A stretch of 64,000 nt of DNA from NCBI GenBank assembly GCA_009760885.1, contig CM019693.1:49697269-49761268 (forward strand), given 5' to 3'. The position numbers were made by a program, and so were the translations under genes. The stretch comes from Achatina immaculata. Its lineage: Eukaryota; Mollusca; Gastropoda; Stylommatophora; Achatinidae. Of this stretch, positions 23,370 through 35,109 are shown one piece after another (position 1 is the first letter of the stretch; each line of letters begins with the position of its first letter). The notes beneath the pieces are model-generated. The model did not search any database. It was given only the letters and a program-made list of their open reading frames with translations, and was not told the origin of the DNA.

Positions 23370-25190
23370 TGTATGTACTGCTAGTCCTAGATGTACTGAG
23401 TGTATGTCTAAGATCATCTGTATGTACTGCTAGTCCTAGATGTACTGTGTGTATGTTTATTGTAAGATCACCTGTATGTACTGCTAGTCCTAGATGTACT
23501 GAGTGTATGTCTAAGATCATCTGTATGTACTGTTAGTCCTAGATGTACTGAGTGTATGTCTAAGATCATCTGTATGTACTGTTAGTCCTAGATGTACTGT
23601 GTGTCTGTCTAAGATCATCTGTATGTACTGTTAGTCCTAGATGTACTGAGTGTATGTCTAAGATCATCTGTATGTACTGCTAGTCCTAGATGTACTGAGT
23701 GTATGTCTAAGATCATCTGTATGTACTGCTAGTCCTAGATGTACTAAGTGTATGTCTAAGATCATCTGTATGTACTGCTAGTCCTAGATGTACTGAGTGT
23801 ATGTCTAAGATCACCTGTATGTACTGTTAGTCCTAGATGTACTGAGTGTATGTCTAAGATCATCTGTATGTACTGCTAGTCCTAGATGTACTGAGTGTAT
23901 GTCTAAGATCACCTGTATGTACTGTTAGTCCTAGATGTACTGTGTGTCTGTCTAAGATCATCTGTATGTACTGCTAGTCCTAGATGTACTGAGTGTATGT
24001 CTAAGATCACCTGTATGTACTGTTAGTCCTAGATGTACTGTGTGTATGTCTAAGATCATCTGTATGTACTGCTAGTCCTAGATGTACTGAGTGTATGTCT
24101 AAGATCACCTGTATGTACTGTTAGTCCTAGATGTACTGTGTGTCTGTCTAAGATCATCTGTATGTACTGCTAGTCCTAGATGTACTGTGTGTCTGTCTAA
24201 GATCATCTGTATGTACTGCTAGTCCTAGATGTACTGAGTGTATGTCTAAGATCATCTGTATGTACTGCTAGTCCTAGATGTACTGTGTGTATGTCTAAGA
24301 TCATCTGTATGTACTGCTAGTCCTAGATGTACTGAGTGTATGTCTAAGATCATCTGTATGTACTGCTAGTCCTAGATGTACTGAGTGTATGTCTAAGATC
24401 ATCTGTATGTACTGCTAGTCCTAGATGTACTGTGTGTATGTCTAAGATCATCTGTATGTACTGCTAGTCCTAGATGTACTGTGTGTATGTCTAAGATCAT
24501 CTGTATGTACTGCTAGTCCTAGATGTACTGAGTGTATGTCTAAGATCATCTGTATGTACTGCTAGTCCTAGATGTACTGTGTGTCTGTCTATTGTAAGAT
24601 CATCTGTATGTACCGCTAGTCCTAGATGTACTGAGTGTATGTCTAAGATCATCTGTATGTACTGCTAGTCCTAGATGTACTGAGTGTATGTCTAAGATCA
24701 TCTGTATGTACTGCTAGTCCTAGATGTACTGAGTGTATGTCTAAGATCATCTGTATGTACTGCTAGTCCTAGATGTACTGAGTGTATGTCTAAGATCATC
24801 TGTATGTACTGCTAGTCCTAGATGTACTGTGTGTATGTCTAAGATCATCTGTATGTACTGCTAGTCCTAGATGTACTGTGTATGTCTAAGATCATCTGTA
24901 TGTACTGCTAGTCCTAGATGTACTGAGTGTATGTCTAAGATCATCTGTATGTACTGCTAGTCCTAGATGTACTGTGTGTCTGTCTATTGTAAGATCATCT
25001 GTATGTACTGCTAGTCCTAGATGTACTGAGTGTATGTCTAAGATCATCTGTATGTACTGCTTGTCCTAGATGTACTGTGTGTCTGTCTATTGTAAGATCA
25101 TCTGTATGTACTGCTAGTCCTAGATGTACTGTGTGTCTGTCTATTGTAAGATCATCTGTATGTACTGCTAGTCCTAGATGTACTGAGTGT
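23370..25190. repeat. 49-bp minisatellite array, about 37 copies
   Basis: Highly regular direct repeats with the core CTGTATGTACTGCTAGTCCT then AGATGTACTG and TCTAAGATCAT. Variation is mostly GAGTGTATG versus TGTGTCTG, plus a TATTGTA insertion in a few units. Largest array of the window. Confidence 0.95.
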
Positions 25191-26489
25191 CTGCACATCG
25201 TGAGACCAGGTAGTATATACGAAAGCGATTCTGTCACAATCTGCTACCTGCTGGGTTGGGGTACACTGCTTATCTTTTAGCATGCCCCCATCCCCTGGCT
25301 CACCCCCACCGACACCACCAGCCAATAACCATGCTAGACCATAAGCCAGGAGAGGACCCCGAGCAAACACACTGGGGCCCACCACACCACAAGAGGGTCT
25401 AGCCACTGCAGACATAATGGGGCCCACCACACCACAATCGGGTCTCACCACCGCAGACACAGAAGAAGGCAGACACAGACGTTTCATAACCAGCCAGTCT
25501 GTCCACGACTGCTCTTGGAAAGACTGGCTGTTTATCAAACGTCATTTTTGATGATGACTTGACTTTATACGAGCAAACATCTTTTATGATGACTGGCCAC
25601 CATCCTGGTCCACAAACGTCGCTTGGTCCTGAATGTGGATGTAGTCACTGACCCTTCCAAGCATCTGGGAAAGGTGAAGGACGAGAGTAATGGACTTGAT
25701 GTCGCTGAATATGTGAGTCTATGCCCCAAGATGTGTGACATCCTGGGGCTGATTACATATGAACAGATATGACAAAAAGGGAAAAATAAGGCTGTGAGGA
25801 AAGAGACCTGCCAGGAACAGTCTAAAGAGGCCCTCTCTGGCACGAGGATTTTCCGCCACGGTATGAAAGTGCCACCGAATCTATGGGCATCATCTGAAGA
25901 TGGCGCTGCTGTTCCACCTACGACAGTAGGCGCTGGATCGGGGAAAATGATGTGGCCTAGCCTATCGACAAACTCTGCCCTCCCCAGCTCTGTGGCTCTG
26001 TGTAGACATGCACTACTTATACATGTATCTAGTATTACCGTGACTGTTGTTACAGACATGACAATACTTATAAAGATTTCTGTTACTGTCATGAAACTTC
26101 TGCTATAGAAATATACTAACAAGGACAACACACAGCGAACAGTGTGAAGAATACGTCCAGTGTGAATAACATAAACTCACACTTTATTAATTGAAAAAAG
26201 AGTGATGGTAGGTGAGAGTGAGAGGCAACTGATAACGTTATACAAAGTTTCTGGCTTTCCAGCAAGAACTAGTTTGCCAAATGGAAAGGGAGAAAACCCA
26301 ACTCTCACACTACATAAAAGCAATAAGAGCACAAACAATGTAGTACAACATAAGAGTACACACTTACTACATCAAGAAGGATCACAGAATTCTCTCACTC
26401 ATCACAGAAAATCTCTAGACCAAAGATCTATCAACAATTCAGAAAAGAACTAATCTCACATTTCTTTATTTCTATACAAATATTGACAA

Positions 26490-26790
26490 GAAGCCATTAC
26501 TTGACAATGTCACTACCAACTACATAACTCTTTACAGGAGCCATAATAGAAAAATCTGACAATGTCACTACCAACTACATGACTCTTTACAGGAGCCATA
26601 ATAGAAAAATCTGACAATGTCACTACCAACTACATAACTCTTTACAGGAGCCATAATAGAAAAATCTGACAATGTCACTACCAACTACATGACTCTTTAC
26701 AGAAGCCGTAATAGAAAAACCTGACAATGTCACTACCAACTACATGACTCTTTACAGGAGCCATAATAGAAAAATCTGACAATGTCCTTA
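26490..26790. repeat. 55-bp repeat, about 5 copies
   Basis: Core CTGACAATGTCACTACCAAC followed by TACATGACTCTTTACAG. Two copies of the same unit end the first segment copy at 23255-23370. Confidence 0.9.
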
Positions 26791-27390
26791 AGAGGAGCAT
26801 TCTTTGCACAAATCAAGCTTACATAACACAATCAATAATATGCTGCACTTTAAGATGGGAAAATCCCATTTTCCAGCTAATCCTAATCCTAACCACAATC
26901 CTATCTGGCTGAGAACAAGTGCAACTCAAGCATTCTGTATCCATCTTCCTAAACCTAAAAACATCTCAACAAAAATCATTCTCCGAAACTGCCTCAAATA
27001 ATCTCATGATCATAATAATCATCATCATAATAATAATCTTCTTTCTTTCAACCTCCTTAAATATCCTGCCCTATTTATCCTAACTCTTCCCAAAGTTTCC
27101 ATCCCGAGAAACACAAAAACCATGATCCTGTTTACTGACCTTCAGACAAAAACTGCCTGGACATTCTGAAAATAACCTTTCTGTCTCTAACCTTGGCTAA
27201 CTGACCAAACATGTCAGCGTGGCCTTCGTTATTTCCCGAGGCTTTTCCATGGTCTCAGACTCACCTTTAATCGAACAATAACTACGTCAATCAAGGGCGT
27301 TAACCTTTTGGTCAAAATACTAAATTTAACCTGGGTTATATCCCTTATATGAGAATCAAACCATCGTAACAGTAGCTTTTCCAATATACT
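26791..27390. other. Unique segment, no gene seen
   Basis: AT-rich sequence with a short (ATCATA)n-like run near 27007-27040. Short open frame at 26804-27001 has no recognisable feature and is not called. Confidence 0.5.
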
Positions 27391-27394
27391 GTTA

Positions 27395-27960
27395 CATCTC
27401 AGCCATCCCGGGCTACGTGGCTCTCAGCCCTCCCTAGCTATTTGGCTGTCAACCCTCCCTAGCTATTTAGCTGACAGCCCTCCCTAGCTATTTAGCTGTC
27501 AACCCTCCCTAGCTATTTGGCTGGTAGCCCTCCCTAGCTATTTGGCTGGCAACCCTCCCTAGCTATTTGGTTGGCAGCACCATAGCTATTTGGTTGGCAG
27601 CCCTTCATAGCTATTTGGTTGGCAGCCCTCCATAGCTATTTGGCTGGCAACCCTCCCTAGCTATTTGGCTGGCAACCCTCCCTAGCTATTTGGCTCTCGG
27701 CCCTCCTTAGCTATTTGGCTGGCAGCCCTCCTTTGCTATTTGGCTCTCAGCTCTCCTTAGTTATTTGGCTTTCAGTCCTCCTTAGCTATTTGGCTCTCAG
27801 CCCTCCTTAGCTATTTGGCTCTCAGTCCTCTCTAGCTATTTGGCTCTCAGCCCTCCCTAGCTATTTGGCTGGCAATCCTCGCTAGCTATTTGGCTCTCAG
27901 CCCTCCCTAGCTATTGGGCTGGGAACCCTCCCTAGCAGCTATTTGGCTCTCAGCTCTCCC
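27395..27960. repeat. 25-bp minisatellite, about 22 copies
   Basis: Core AGCCCTCCCTAGCTATTTGG followed by CTCTC or CTGGC, with many single-base variants. Confidence 0.92.
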
Positions 27961-28162
27961 ATGTCCCCAGCTCTAAAGGAATGAATAAGACCTCTGCACT
28001 GGAGTACAACGGCCTCAAAGCATTCTTACAGTGACCCAAGACTTCTTGGACCTCTTCCTGTAATTAAACTCTGCTTTGGGGTTTAGTTCGTGTGCGGTGT
28101 CATCCGCCTAGTCCTACGCTCGCACTTTCAGAAAGCTCTAAACAGTTGCTTGGCTGAAGCCG

Positions 28163-28355
28163 TTCAGGTCAAGACTGTTCCGCGAGCAATGTTTGCTCTT
28201 ATTCTTGGCACGGAAAGAATTTTCAAGATTCCTGCATTGATGGGCTATGACTTCCAGGTCGTCTCCAGGACCAAGTTCTAGACTTCCTCACCCCCGGACA
28301 GCGGCCATCCTCCCCTCACACAGCCCCTACCTCTGCAGGACAAAATATCAAAATT
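28163..28355. repeat. About 190-bp direct repeat, left copy
   Basis: Matches 33028-33219 with a handful of differences. Starts TTCAGGTCAAGACTGTTCCG and ends near CAAAATATCAAAATT. The two copies bracket the gypsy remnant, 4.9 kb apart. Could be degraded LTR parts or a duplicated host segment; no TG...CA ends are evident. Confidence 0.85.
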
Positions 28356-28387
28356 CCCAAATGTGGGTCATCGGCACGGTGCTGGGC

Positions 28388-28690
28388 CACTTCTACTCAG
28401 CTGTTGGCTGGGGGACTTCTACTCAGCTGTTGGCTGGGCGACTTCTACTCAGCTGTTGGCTGGGCGACTTCTACTCAGCTGTTGGCTGGGGGACTTCTAG
28501 TCAGCTGTTGGCTGGGGGACTTCTACTCAGCTGTTGGCTGGGGGACTTCTAGTCAGCTACTGGCTGGGCGACTTCTAGTCAGCTACTGGCTGGGCGACTT
28601 CTACTCAGCTGCTGGCTGGGCGACTTCTACTCAGCTGCTGGCTGGGCGACTTCTACTCAGCTGCTGGCTGGGCGACTTCTAGTCAGCTAC
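28388..28690. repeat. 26-bp minisatellite, about 11-12 copies
   Basis: Core GGACTTCTACTCAGCTGTTG then GCTGGG. Open frames across it are a consequence of the repeat. Confidence 0.92.
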
Positions 28691-28865
28691 GGGCTGTTAG
28701 CTTACAATTTATTCAGTTACAGCTTTTATACATTCCATATTATTTTGGCACTCTTTACATAACACAAAATTCACGTTCTCACACACACAAGGAAACACTT
28801 AATAACGAAGTTCGTTGAACTACGTCAACATATAACCAGAAGCAAATAATAACAAATGAGATCAG

Positions 28866-31800
28866 ATGAATGCACTGCAAAATTACATGTGAAATGTGCA
28901 TCAATCATAATCATAAAAGTTTAATATTACCCTACCCTTTCCAGCAACTCCATCTTACACTTTACACACTTACACTGAACTTTGTTCACTACCTATACTT
29001 ACAAAACACTCCACGTCTGACATACGAAAACTTACAAGAAATATACATTACCACAGATAACGCCGGCTGGTCAGAAGTCTGGGATCAAGACATTCCATTC
29101 GCCCGACATGATGACACATATGATACTTGAAGCACGAATACATCAGATACATGCCAGGACACGATTCCCCCGTGCTGCCGCCATGGACGTAACACACGAA
29201 CTAAATAACTCAACACATTCCACTCTTAACCTGCCGCACAGTCATTTGAGCTGTACACGCCCCAGTTCCCGAGAAAATGGGAAAATAACCACATACTTCA
29301 ATGTTCAAAACGGCCGCGTTTACACACCCAGGTCGGCCCTCTTCATAACCTCCCCTTTCGTTTCTTTTCAAAATGTGTCCGTTGGACAAATTTTAAACTT
29401 CGACTCAATTTAAAAAATGCAAATGCAATTCTACAAACATTTAAGAAATACTGGTACCTAACTAAAATACGTATATAACAATACTATTACTGAGGATTAA
29501 AAAAGTAACATGATCATAACAAATGTTGTTCATGCTTTGTTGTACTCGATCCGAATGTCTCTATACTTGTGGGGAAACTGTGTGAAAAGATGAGTTGACA
29601 GCCCGTAGCTCTGGTGTCTTACACCACTCGGAAATTATGTTTCTGCCTTGTCCTCCTATTTCTCGGGCTGCGTCGCTTTCCATTCAAGTAAGTCCCTGCA
29701 GATCAGATGGAGAACCTGTAAACACGAGAAAAGAACGAACACAAACTCTTAAAATAACTCGTATTCTCTCCCACACTGTCATTCAGTGTTCTTCACAAAT
29801 TATTCTGTTCTTGAACCTCCTTTCTTTCTGTCTCTCATAAATGTGATTTGTTGCTGAAGTGTCGTATACTGCGACGACGTATCACGACCCAGATTTTGTA
29901 GATTATGTTGCTTCTCTCCGCTTCGAATTTCTTGTACTTGTTGCTGAAGACTCATCTTTAACTGCCGATTTTGAGGATCGTGGCTGTTTCTTCTTTGTAG
30001 CATATCACGATCTGACAAATCCTGAGGATGGTGTACGTTTGGACTTTCAGAACTTGTACGATAAAGGTCTTGATTACACGTCACCGTCGCTAGTGTCAGT
30101 GTCTAGTCTATGTCGAGTATTTTGACTGAATTCGGACGCACCGTGGCTGTCCACCACGACACTGCTACTTTCATTGTCCGATACATCAGGCATGGTTAAC
30201 ATGTCGTCCGCCTGACTGAACTTTGCCCTTGTTGCTGCTCTGGTTCTACTTACATCATCGTCAGTGGCCACATCCAATTCCACATCCAACTCCACATTTG
30301 ATTTCTTTATATCCATTGCATGAATTCCATACGCCTTTACTATAATCTGCTTTTTTTTAATGTAAAAAGTAAGTGGAGACAATTTTCTTATAATAAAGAA
30401 ACCCTGTTGGTTTCCATTTCACATCACGCTTTGATAAAGCTTCCGTTTTCACATCAGCCTTTGATAAGCTTCTGTGGTTTGTGAAATACACTGGATCCCC
30501 TACCTTGAATTCATCCATATTTGCTGTTTCATCATTTCTTCTTTTGCTCTTTTTCTTGTTGGATTTCATGTATCTGGCTATGAATGCACTGCAAAATTAC
30601 ATGTGAAATGTGCATCAATCATAATCATAAAAGTTTAATATTACCCTACCCTTTCCAGCAACTCCATCTTACACTTTACACACTTACACTGAACTTTGTT
30701 CACTACCTATACTTACAAAACACTCCACGTCTGACATACGAAAACTTACAAGAAATATACATTACCACAGATAACGCCGGCTGGTCAGAAGTCTGGGATC
30801 AAGACATTCCATTCGCCCGACATGATGACACATATGATACTTGAAGCACGAATACATCAGATACATGCCAGGACACGATTCCCCCGTGCTGCCGCCATGG
30901 ACGTAACACACGAACTAAATAACTCAACACATTCCACTCTTAACCTGCCGCACAGTCATTTGAGCTGTACACGCCCCAGTTCCCGAGAAAATGCGAAAAT
31001 AACCACATAAGTGACTTCAATGTTCAAAACGGCCGCGTTTACACACTCAGGTCGGCCCTCTTCATAACCTCCCCTTTCGTTTCTTTTCAAAATGTGTCCG
31101 TTAGACAAATTTTAAACTTCGACTCAATTAAAAAAATGCAAATGGAATTCTACAAACATTTAAGAAATACTGGTACCTAACTAAAATACGTATATAACAA
31201 TACTATTACTGAGGATTAAAAAAGTAACATGATCATAACAAATGTTGTTCATGCTGTGTTGTACTCGATCCGAATGTCTCTATACTTGTGGGGAAACTGT
31301 GTGAAAAGATGAGTTGACAGCTCGTAGCTCTGGTGTCTTACACCACTCGGAAATTATGTTCCTGCCTTGTCCTCCTATTTCTCGGGCTGCGTCGCTTTCC
31401 ATTCAAGTAAGTCCCTGCAGATCAGATGGAGAACCTGTAAACACAAGAAAAGAACGAACACAAACTCTTAAAATAACTCGTATTCCCTCTCACACTGTCA
31501 TTCAGTGTTCTTCACAAATTATTCTGTTCTTGAACCTCCTCTCTTTCTGTCTCTCATAAATGTGATTTGTTGCTGAAGTGTCGTATACTGCGACGACGTA
31601 TCACGACCCAGATTTTGTAGATTATGTTGCTTCTCTCCGCTTCGAATTTCTTGTACTTGTTGCTGAAGACTCATCTTTAACTGCAGATTTTGAGGATCGT
31701 GGCTGTTTCTTCTTTGTAGCATATCACGATCTGACAAATCCTGAGCTTGATGTACGTTTGGACTTTCAGAACTTGTACGATAAAGGTCTTGATTACACGT

Positions 31801-32296
31801 CACCGTCGCTAGTGTCAGTGTCTAGTCTATGTCGAGTATTTTGACTGAATTCGGACGCACCGTGGCTGTCCACCACGACACTGCTACTTTCATTGTCCGA
31901 TATATCAGGCATGGTTAACATGTCGTCCGCCTGACTGAACTTTGCCCTTGTTGCTGCTCTGGTTCTACTTACATCATCGTCAGTGGCCACATCCAATTCC
32001 ACATCCAACTCCACATTTGATTTCTTTATATCCATTGCATGAATTCCATACGCCTTTACTATAATCTGTTTTTTTAATGTAAAAAGTAAGTGGAGACAAT
32101 TTTCTTATAATAAAGAAACCCTGTTGGTTTCCATTTCACATCACGCTTTGATAAAGCTTCCGTTTTCACATCACCCTTTGATAAGCTTCTGTGGTGTGTG
32201 AAATACACTGGATCCCCTACCTTGAATTCATCCATATTTGCTGTTTCATCATTTCTTCTTTTGCTCTTTTTCTTGTTGGATTTCATGTATCTGGCT
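28866..32296. repeat. Segment pair 6: about 1.7-kb tandem duplication in gypsy remnant
   Basis: Units 28866-30579 (1,714 bp) and 30580-32296 (1,717 bp). ATGAATG occurs at 28866, 30580 and 32297, so the breakpoints share 7 bp. Contents are the 3' part of a minus-strand LTR retrotransposon, including the end of its integrase. Confidence 0.95.
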
Positions 32297-32900
32297 ATGA
32301 ATGTAAATGCTTTATGGTGTGCGAGAAACATATGTTCTACTAATTGTTCTTCGTTATAACATATTCGGTGTGGTCTTAACAAGGCATCAAAGGGTAGCAC
32401 ATGGTAAAATAATTCCACTCTTAACCTGTCACACAATCACGTGAGCAGGACACGCCCCAGTCCCCTAGAAAATACGAAAGTGACCGCAACATCTGTGAAG
32501 ACAGCTGATCTTTGTGTTTAAACGCACATTAGTGGACACTCCTAATTTGTCTTACAGTTCATGGCGCCTCCATGGACTGAAATGCTCATACCTTACTTAT
32601 ATCCGGAGTGACACCTTGCTCACTAATCATGCAACCTAAATAGTTTATTTCACACCTTGCAAAATCACATTTTGACATTTTCAAATTCACATTATGTTGT
32701 CTGAGCAGTCGAAACACTTGATCCATATGTTGAATATGATCCTTCATGTTAGTTTTTGTAAAGACAAAAATGTCATCAATATATGCTATAGCAAAACCGC
32801 TTAACCCCTTTAATACTTCACCCATAACGGCTACAAAAGCTACAGGTGAGTTTCCAAAAGGCAATCTAAAAAACTGGAGGCAAAACGTGTCTTTATCTTT
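28866..32900 (-). mobile_element. Ty3/gypsy-type LTR retrotransposon remnant
   Basis: On the minus strand, 32864-32586 encodes reverse transcriptase with the YIDD active site (PFGNSPVAFVAVMGEVLKGL, then FAIAYIDDIFVFTK, then YLGCMIS). After a deletion that removes RNase H and most of integrase, 32436-32074 encodes the integrase C-terminus (a FKVGDPVYFT module after a basic linker). A short acidic frame follows (32035-31793). The integrase end and everything 3' of it are duplicated (30569-30357 and onward). No clear LTR ends were found. Not functional. Confidence 0.82.
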
Positions 32901-33027
32901 GACTAATCACGGAGAAGGATACACCACTAGCCTGACTTTGCACCGAGTTATGGTGAAATACTAGAGATGATTGATAAATTCGCGGCCTAAGGTGCAAATA
33001 CTTGAAACACACAGTTGATATTTGGTG

Positions 33028-33219
33028 TTCAGGCCAAGACTGTTCCGCGGGCAATGTTTGCTCTCATTCTTGGCACGGAAAGAATTTTCAAGATTCCTGC
33101 ATTGATGGGCTATGACTTCCAGGTCGTCTCCAGGACCAAGTTCTAGACTTCCTCACCCCCGACAGCGGCCATCCTGCCCCCACACAGCCCCGACCTCTGC
33201 AGGACAAAATGTCAAAATT
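33028..33219. repeat. About 190-bp direct repeat, right copy
   Basis: Partner of 28163-28355 in the same orientation. The mariner element starts just beyond it. Confidence 0.85.
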
Positions 33220-33324
33220 ACTGAGGATTAAAATCTAAGATTAAACATCAAGTTTCAAGAAATTAACTGCAACCATTTTTTTTACTGCCTACTGAACTGG
33301 TAAGGTGTGGCAGAAATTGAGAAA

Positions 33325-34302
33325 ATGGATAAAATTTCTCATCGAGCAGTCATTCGCTACCTCTGCATCAAGGGCTTATCATGGAAGGAGATCCATGAGG
33401 ATATGGTAGAGACTCTAGGGGAGAGTGTCCCTTCTTACAGCACAGTGAAGAAATGGGCAGCTCAATTCACACATGGAAAGGAGAGTCTGGAAGATGATCC
33501 CCGTCCAGGAAGACCAAGAATGGTAACCACCGATGAAACCACCGGCAGAATCCATGACATGATAATGGAGGATCGACGACTAACTGAGCGGTACATTGCT
33601 ACTGAGATGGGCATCTCCCAGGAACGTGTTCATGCCATTATTCACAATGATCTTCAAATGACAAAGGTCTCTACTCAGTGGGTCCCGAAACTTCTTGGAG
33701 CTGATCACAAACGACGGCGTCTCAACATGTCAGGAGACATTCTTGGTCATTTTTCTGCATATTCTGAAAAGTTTCTTCAGAAATGTGTGACTATGGATGA
33801 GACTTGGGTCCATCTTTTTCAATCAGAAACCAAAGAACAGTCAAAGCAGTGGAAATATAGATCTCCACCTCCAAAGAGAGCAAGGGTGGTTCTGTCTGCA
33901 GTCAAAGTGATGGCTTCCATCTTTTAGGATTCAGAAGGTGTACTATTGGTAGATTATCTTCAAAAGGGCAGAACAGTCACCAGGGCCTATTACGCTAATC
34001 TTGTGAAGCAACTGCGGGTCAAACTGAAGGAAAAGCGTCGAGGAAATTGACGAGAGGAGTCATCTTTCATCAAGACAATGCTCCAGTTCACAAGTCGGCG
34101 GTGGCAATGGCTGCCATTCATGAATGCGGCTTCCAGCTTCTTGAACATCCTCCTTATTCCCCAGATTTTGCCCCTTCGAACTATTGCCTGTTTACCAAAC
34201 TCAAAAAGGAGCTCAGCGGTTGCAAATTTGCTTCAGATGATGACGTCATTCATGCTGTAGACCACTTTCTACTGGCACAAGATGCTGACTTTTACAAATA
34301 AG
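33325..34302 (+). pseudogene. Broken mariner transposase (SETMAR/FLJ37770-like)
   Basis: The most natural start is ATG at 33325 (MDKISHRAVIRYL). Features in order: two helix-turn-helix regions (STVKKWAAQF; GISQERVHAI), the DDPRPGRP linker, a WVPKLL motif, the first catalytic Asp in MDETWVHLF, then FHQDNAPVHKS with the second Asp, then PPYSPDFAPSNYCLF, in which the third catalytic position of the D,D34D triad is Asn. The frame is broken by a TAG at 33925 (W expected) and by a one-base loss near 34047. All three lesions make it inactive. The same Asp-to-Asn change at the third site is known in the human SETMAR mariner domain; here it probably arose independently. Confidence 0.9.
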
Positions 34303-34430
34303 GGATTCATATGCTCGAGGATCGCTGGACTAAGTGCATAAACTTGCAAGGGGACTTTGTTGAGAAATAACCCCAAAAAGTTGTCCACAAAATAATCCGT
34401 TGTACCTTATGCCGAGAACTTATCAGTCAA
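33325..34430 (+). mobile_element. Mariner element, 5' end not identified
   Basis: Transposase sequence followed by a plausible 3' terminal repeat ending GAACTTATCAGTCAACCCA at about 34411-34429. A matching inverted repeat upstream of the start codon was not found, so the 5' end is lost or diverged. A TA target site could not be confirmed. Confidence 0.75.
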
Positions 34431-34925
34431 CCCACATATCAAAGATAACATATCTTTAATAACATATGTTTCAGAACATATCTTTGAGAACATATTTTGA
34501 GAACATATCTTTGAGAACACAACGTTGAGAACATATAAAAAATGATCAAAAACAACACATTTTTGTGATCGAATAAGAGTTTAACATATCCTTTAGAACA
34601 TATTTTTGAGAACATAACATTGAGAACATATCAAAGAGAATATAATTCTGAGACCATATCAAAGAGAACATAACAAAGAGAGCATATTTCTGAGAACATA
34701 TCAAAGAGAACAGAGAATATAATTATGAGAACATATCACAGAGAACATATTTCTGAGAACGTATCACAGAGAACATATTTCTGAGAACATATCTTCGAGA
34801 GCATATCACTGAGAATATATCACCGAGAAAATATCTTTTGAGAACATTTCCGTGAGAACATATTTTTAAGAGCATATCACAGAGAACATATGTTTGAGAA
34901 CATATCAAAGAGAACATATACCTCC
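34430..34925. repeat. GAGAACATAT-type short repeats
   Basis: Dense degenerate repeats of about 14 bp (GAGAACATATCAAA and variants such as TTTCTGAGAACATA). Starts right after the mariner 3' end. No gene. Confidence 0.9.
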
Positions 34926-34937
34926 ATATCTGGAAGT

Positions 34938-35030
34938 GCGAGATAGCTTAATTCGTTAGTACGCTGTTCTCTCGTGGCTAGACTGCTGCTCGTCCTGACG
35001 GAGACCGTGGTTCGAATCCCAGGTAATTCT
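34938..35030 (+). other. tRNA-like sequence (pseudogene or SINE head)
   Basis: An A-box-like TAGCTTAATTCGTTAGTACG begins at 34944 and a perfect B box GGTTCGAATCC lies at 35009-35019, about 65 bp apart. Flanking bases do not pair into an acceptor stem, so a functional tRNA is unlikely. tRNA-derived SINE head or tRNA pseudogene. Confidence 0.5.
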
Positions 35031-35109
35031 CTTGTGATGTTTCTTTCTCTCACATCTTATTAAAGTGCTACAAAATTTGTTCTCTTACTTTACCATTTGA
35101 AAGCTTCCT

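Larger units (their letters stand above)
21700..26790. repeat. Segment pair 5: duplicated 1.6-kb segment flanking an array
   Basis: 21700-23370 and about 25120-26790 are copies of one segment. Both start in one to two units of the 49-bp repeat, then carry a 42-bp repeat (four units in the first, one in the second), about 1.2 kb of shared unique sequence and a 55-bp repeat (two units versus five to six). The 49-bp array lies between them. Open frames in the segment (for example 22551-22877 and 25794-26108) are not conserved well between copies, so no gene is called. Confidence 0.92.

Noticed and set aside
23370..25190. CRISPR array
   Set aside because: Repeats are directly adjacent with no unique spacers, and the context is eukaryotic. 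It is a minisatellite.
29800..30382. Independent acidic and Gln-rich proteins on the minus strand
   Set aside because: They lie in the 3' part of the gypsy remnant and are interrupted; better explained as decayed element sequence.
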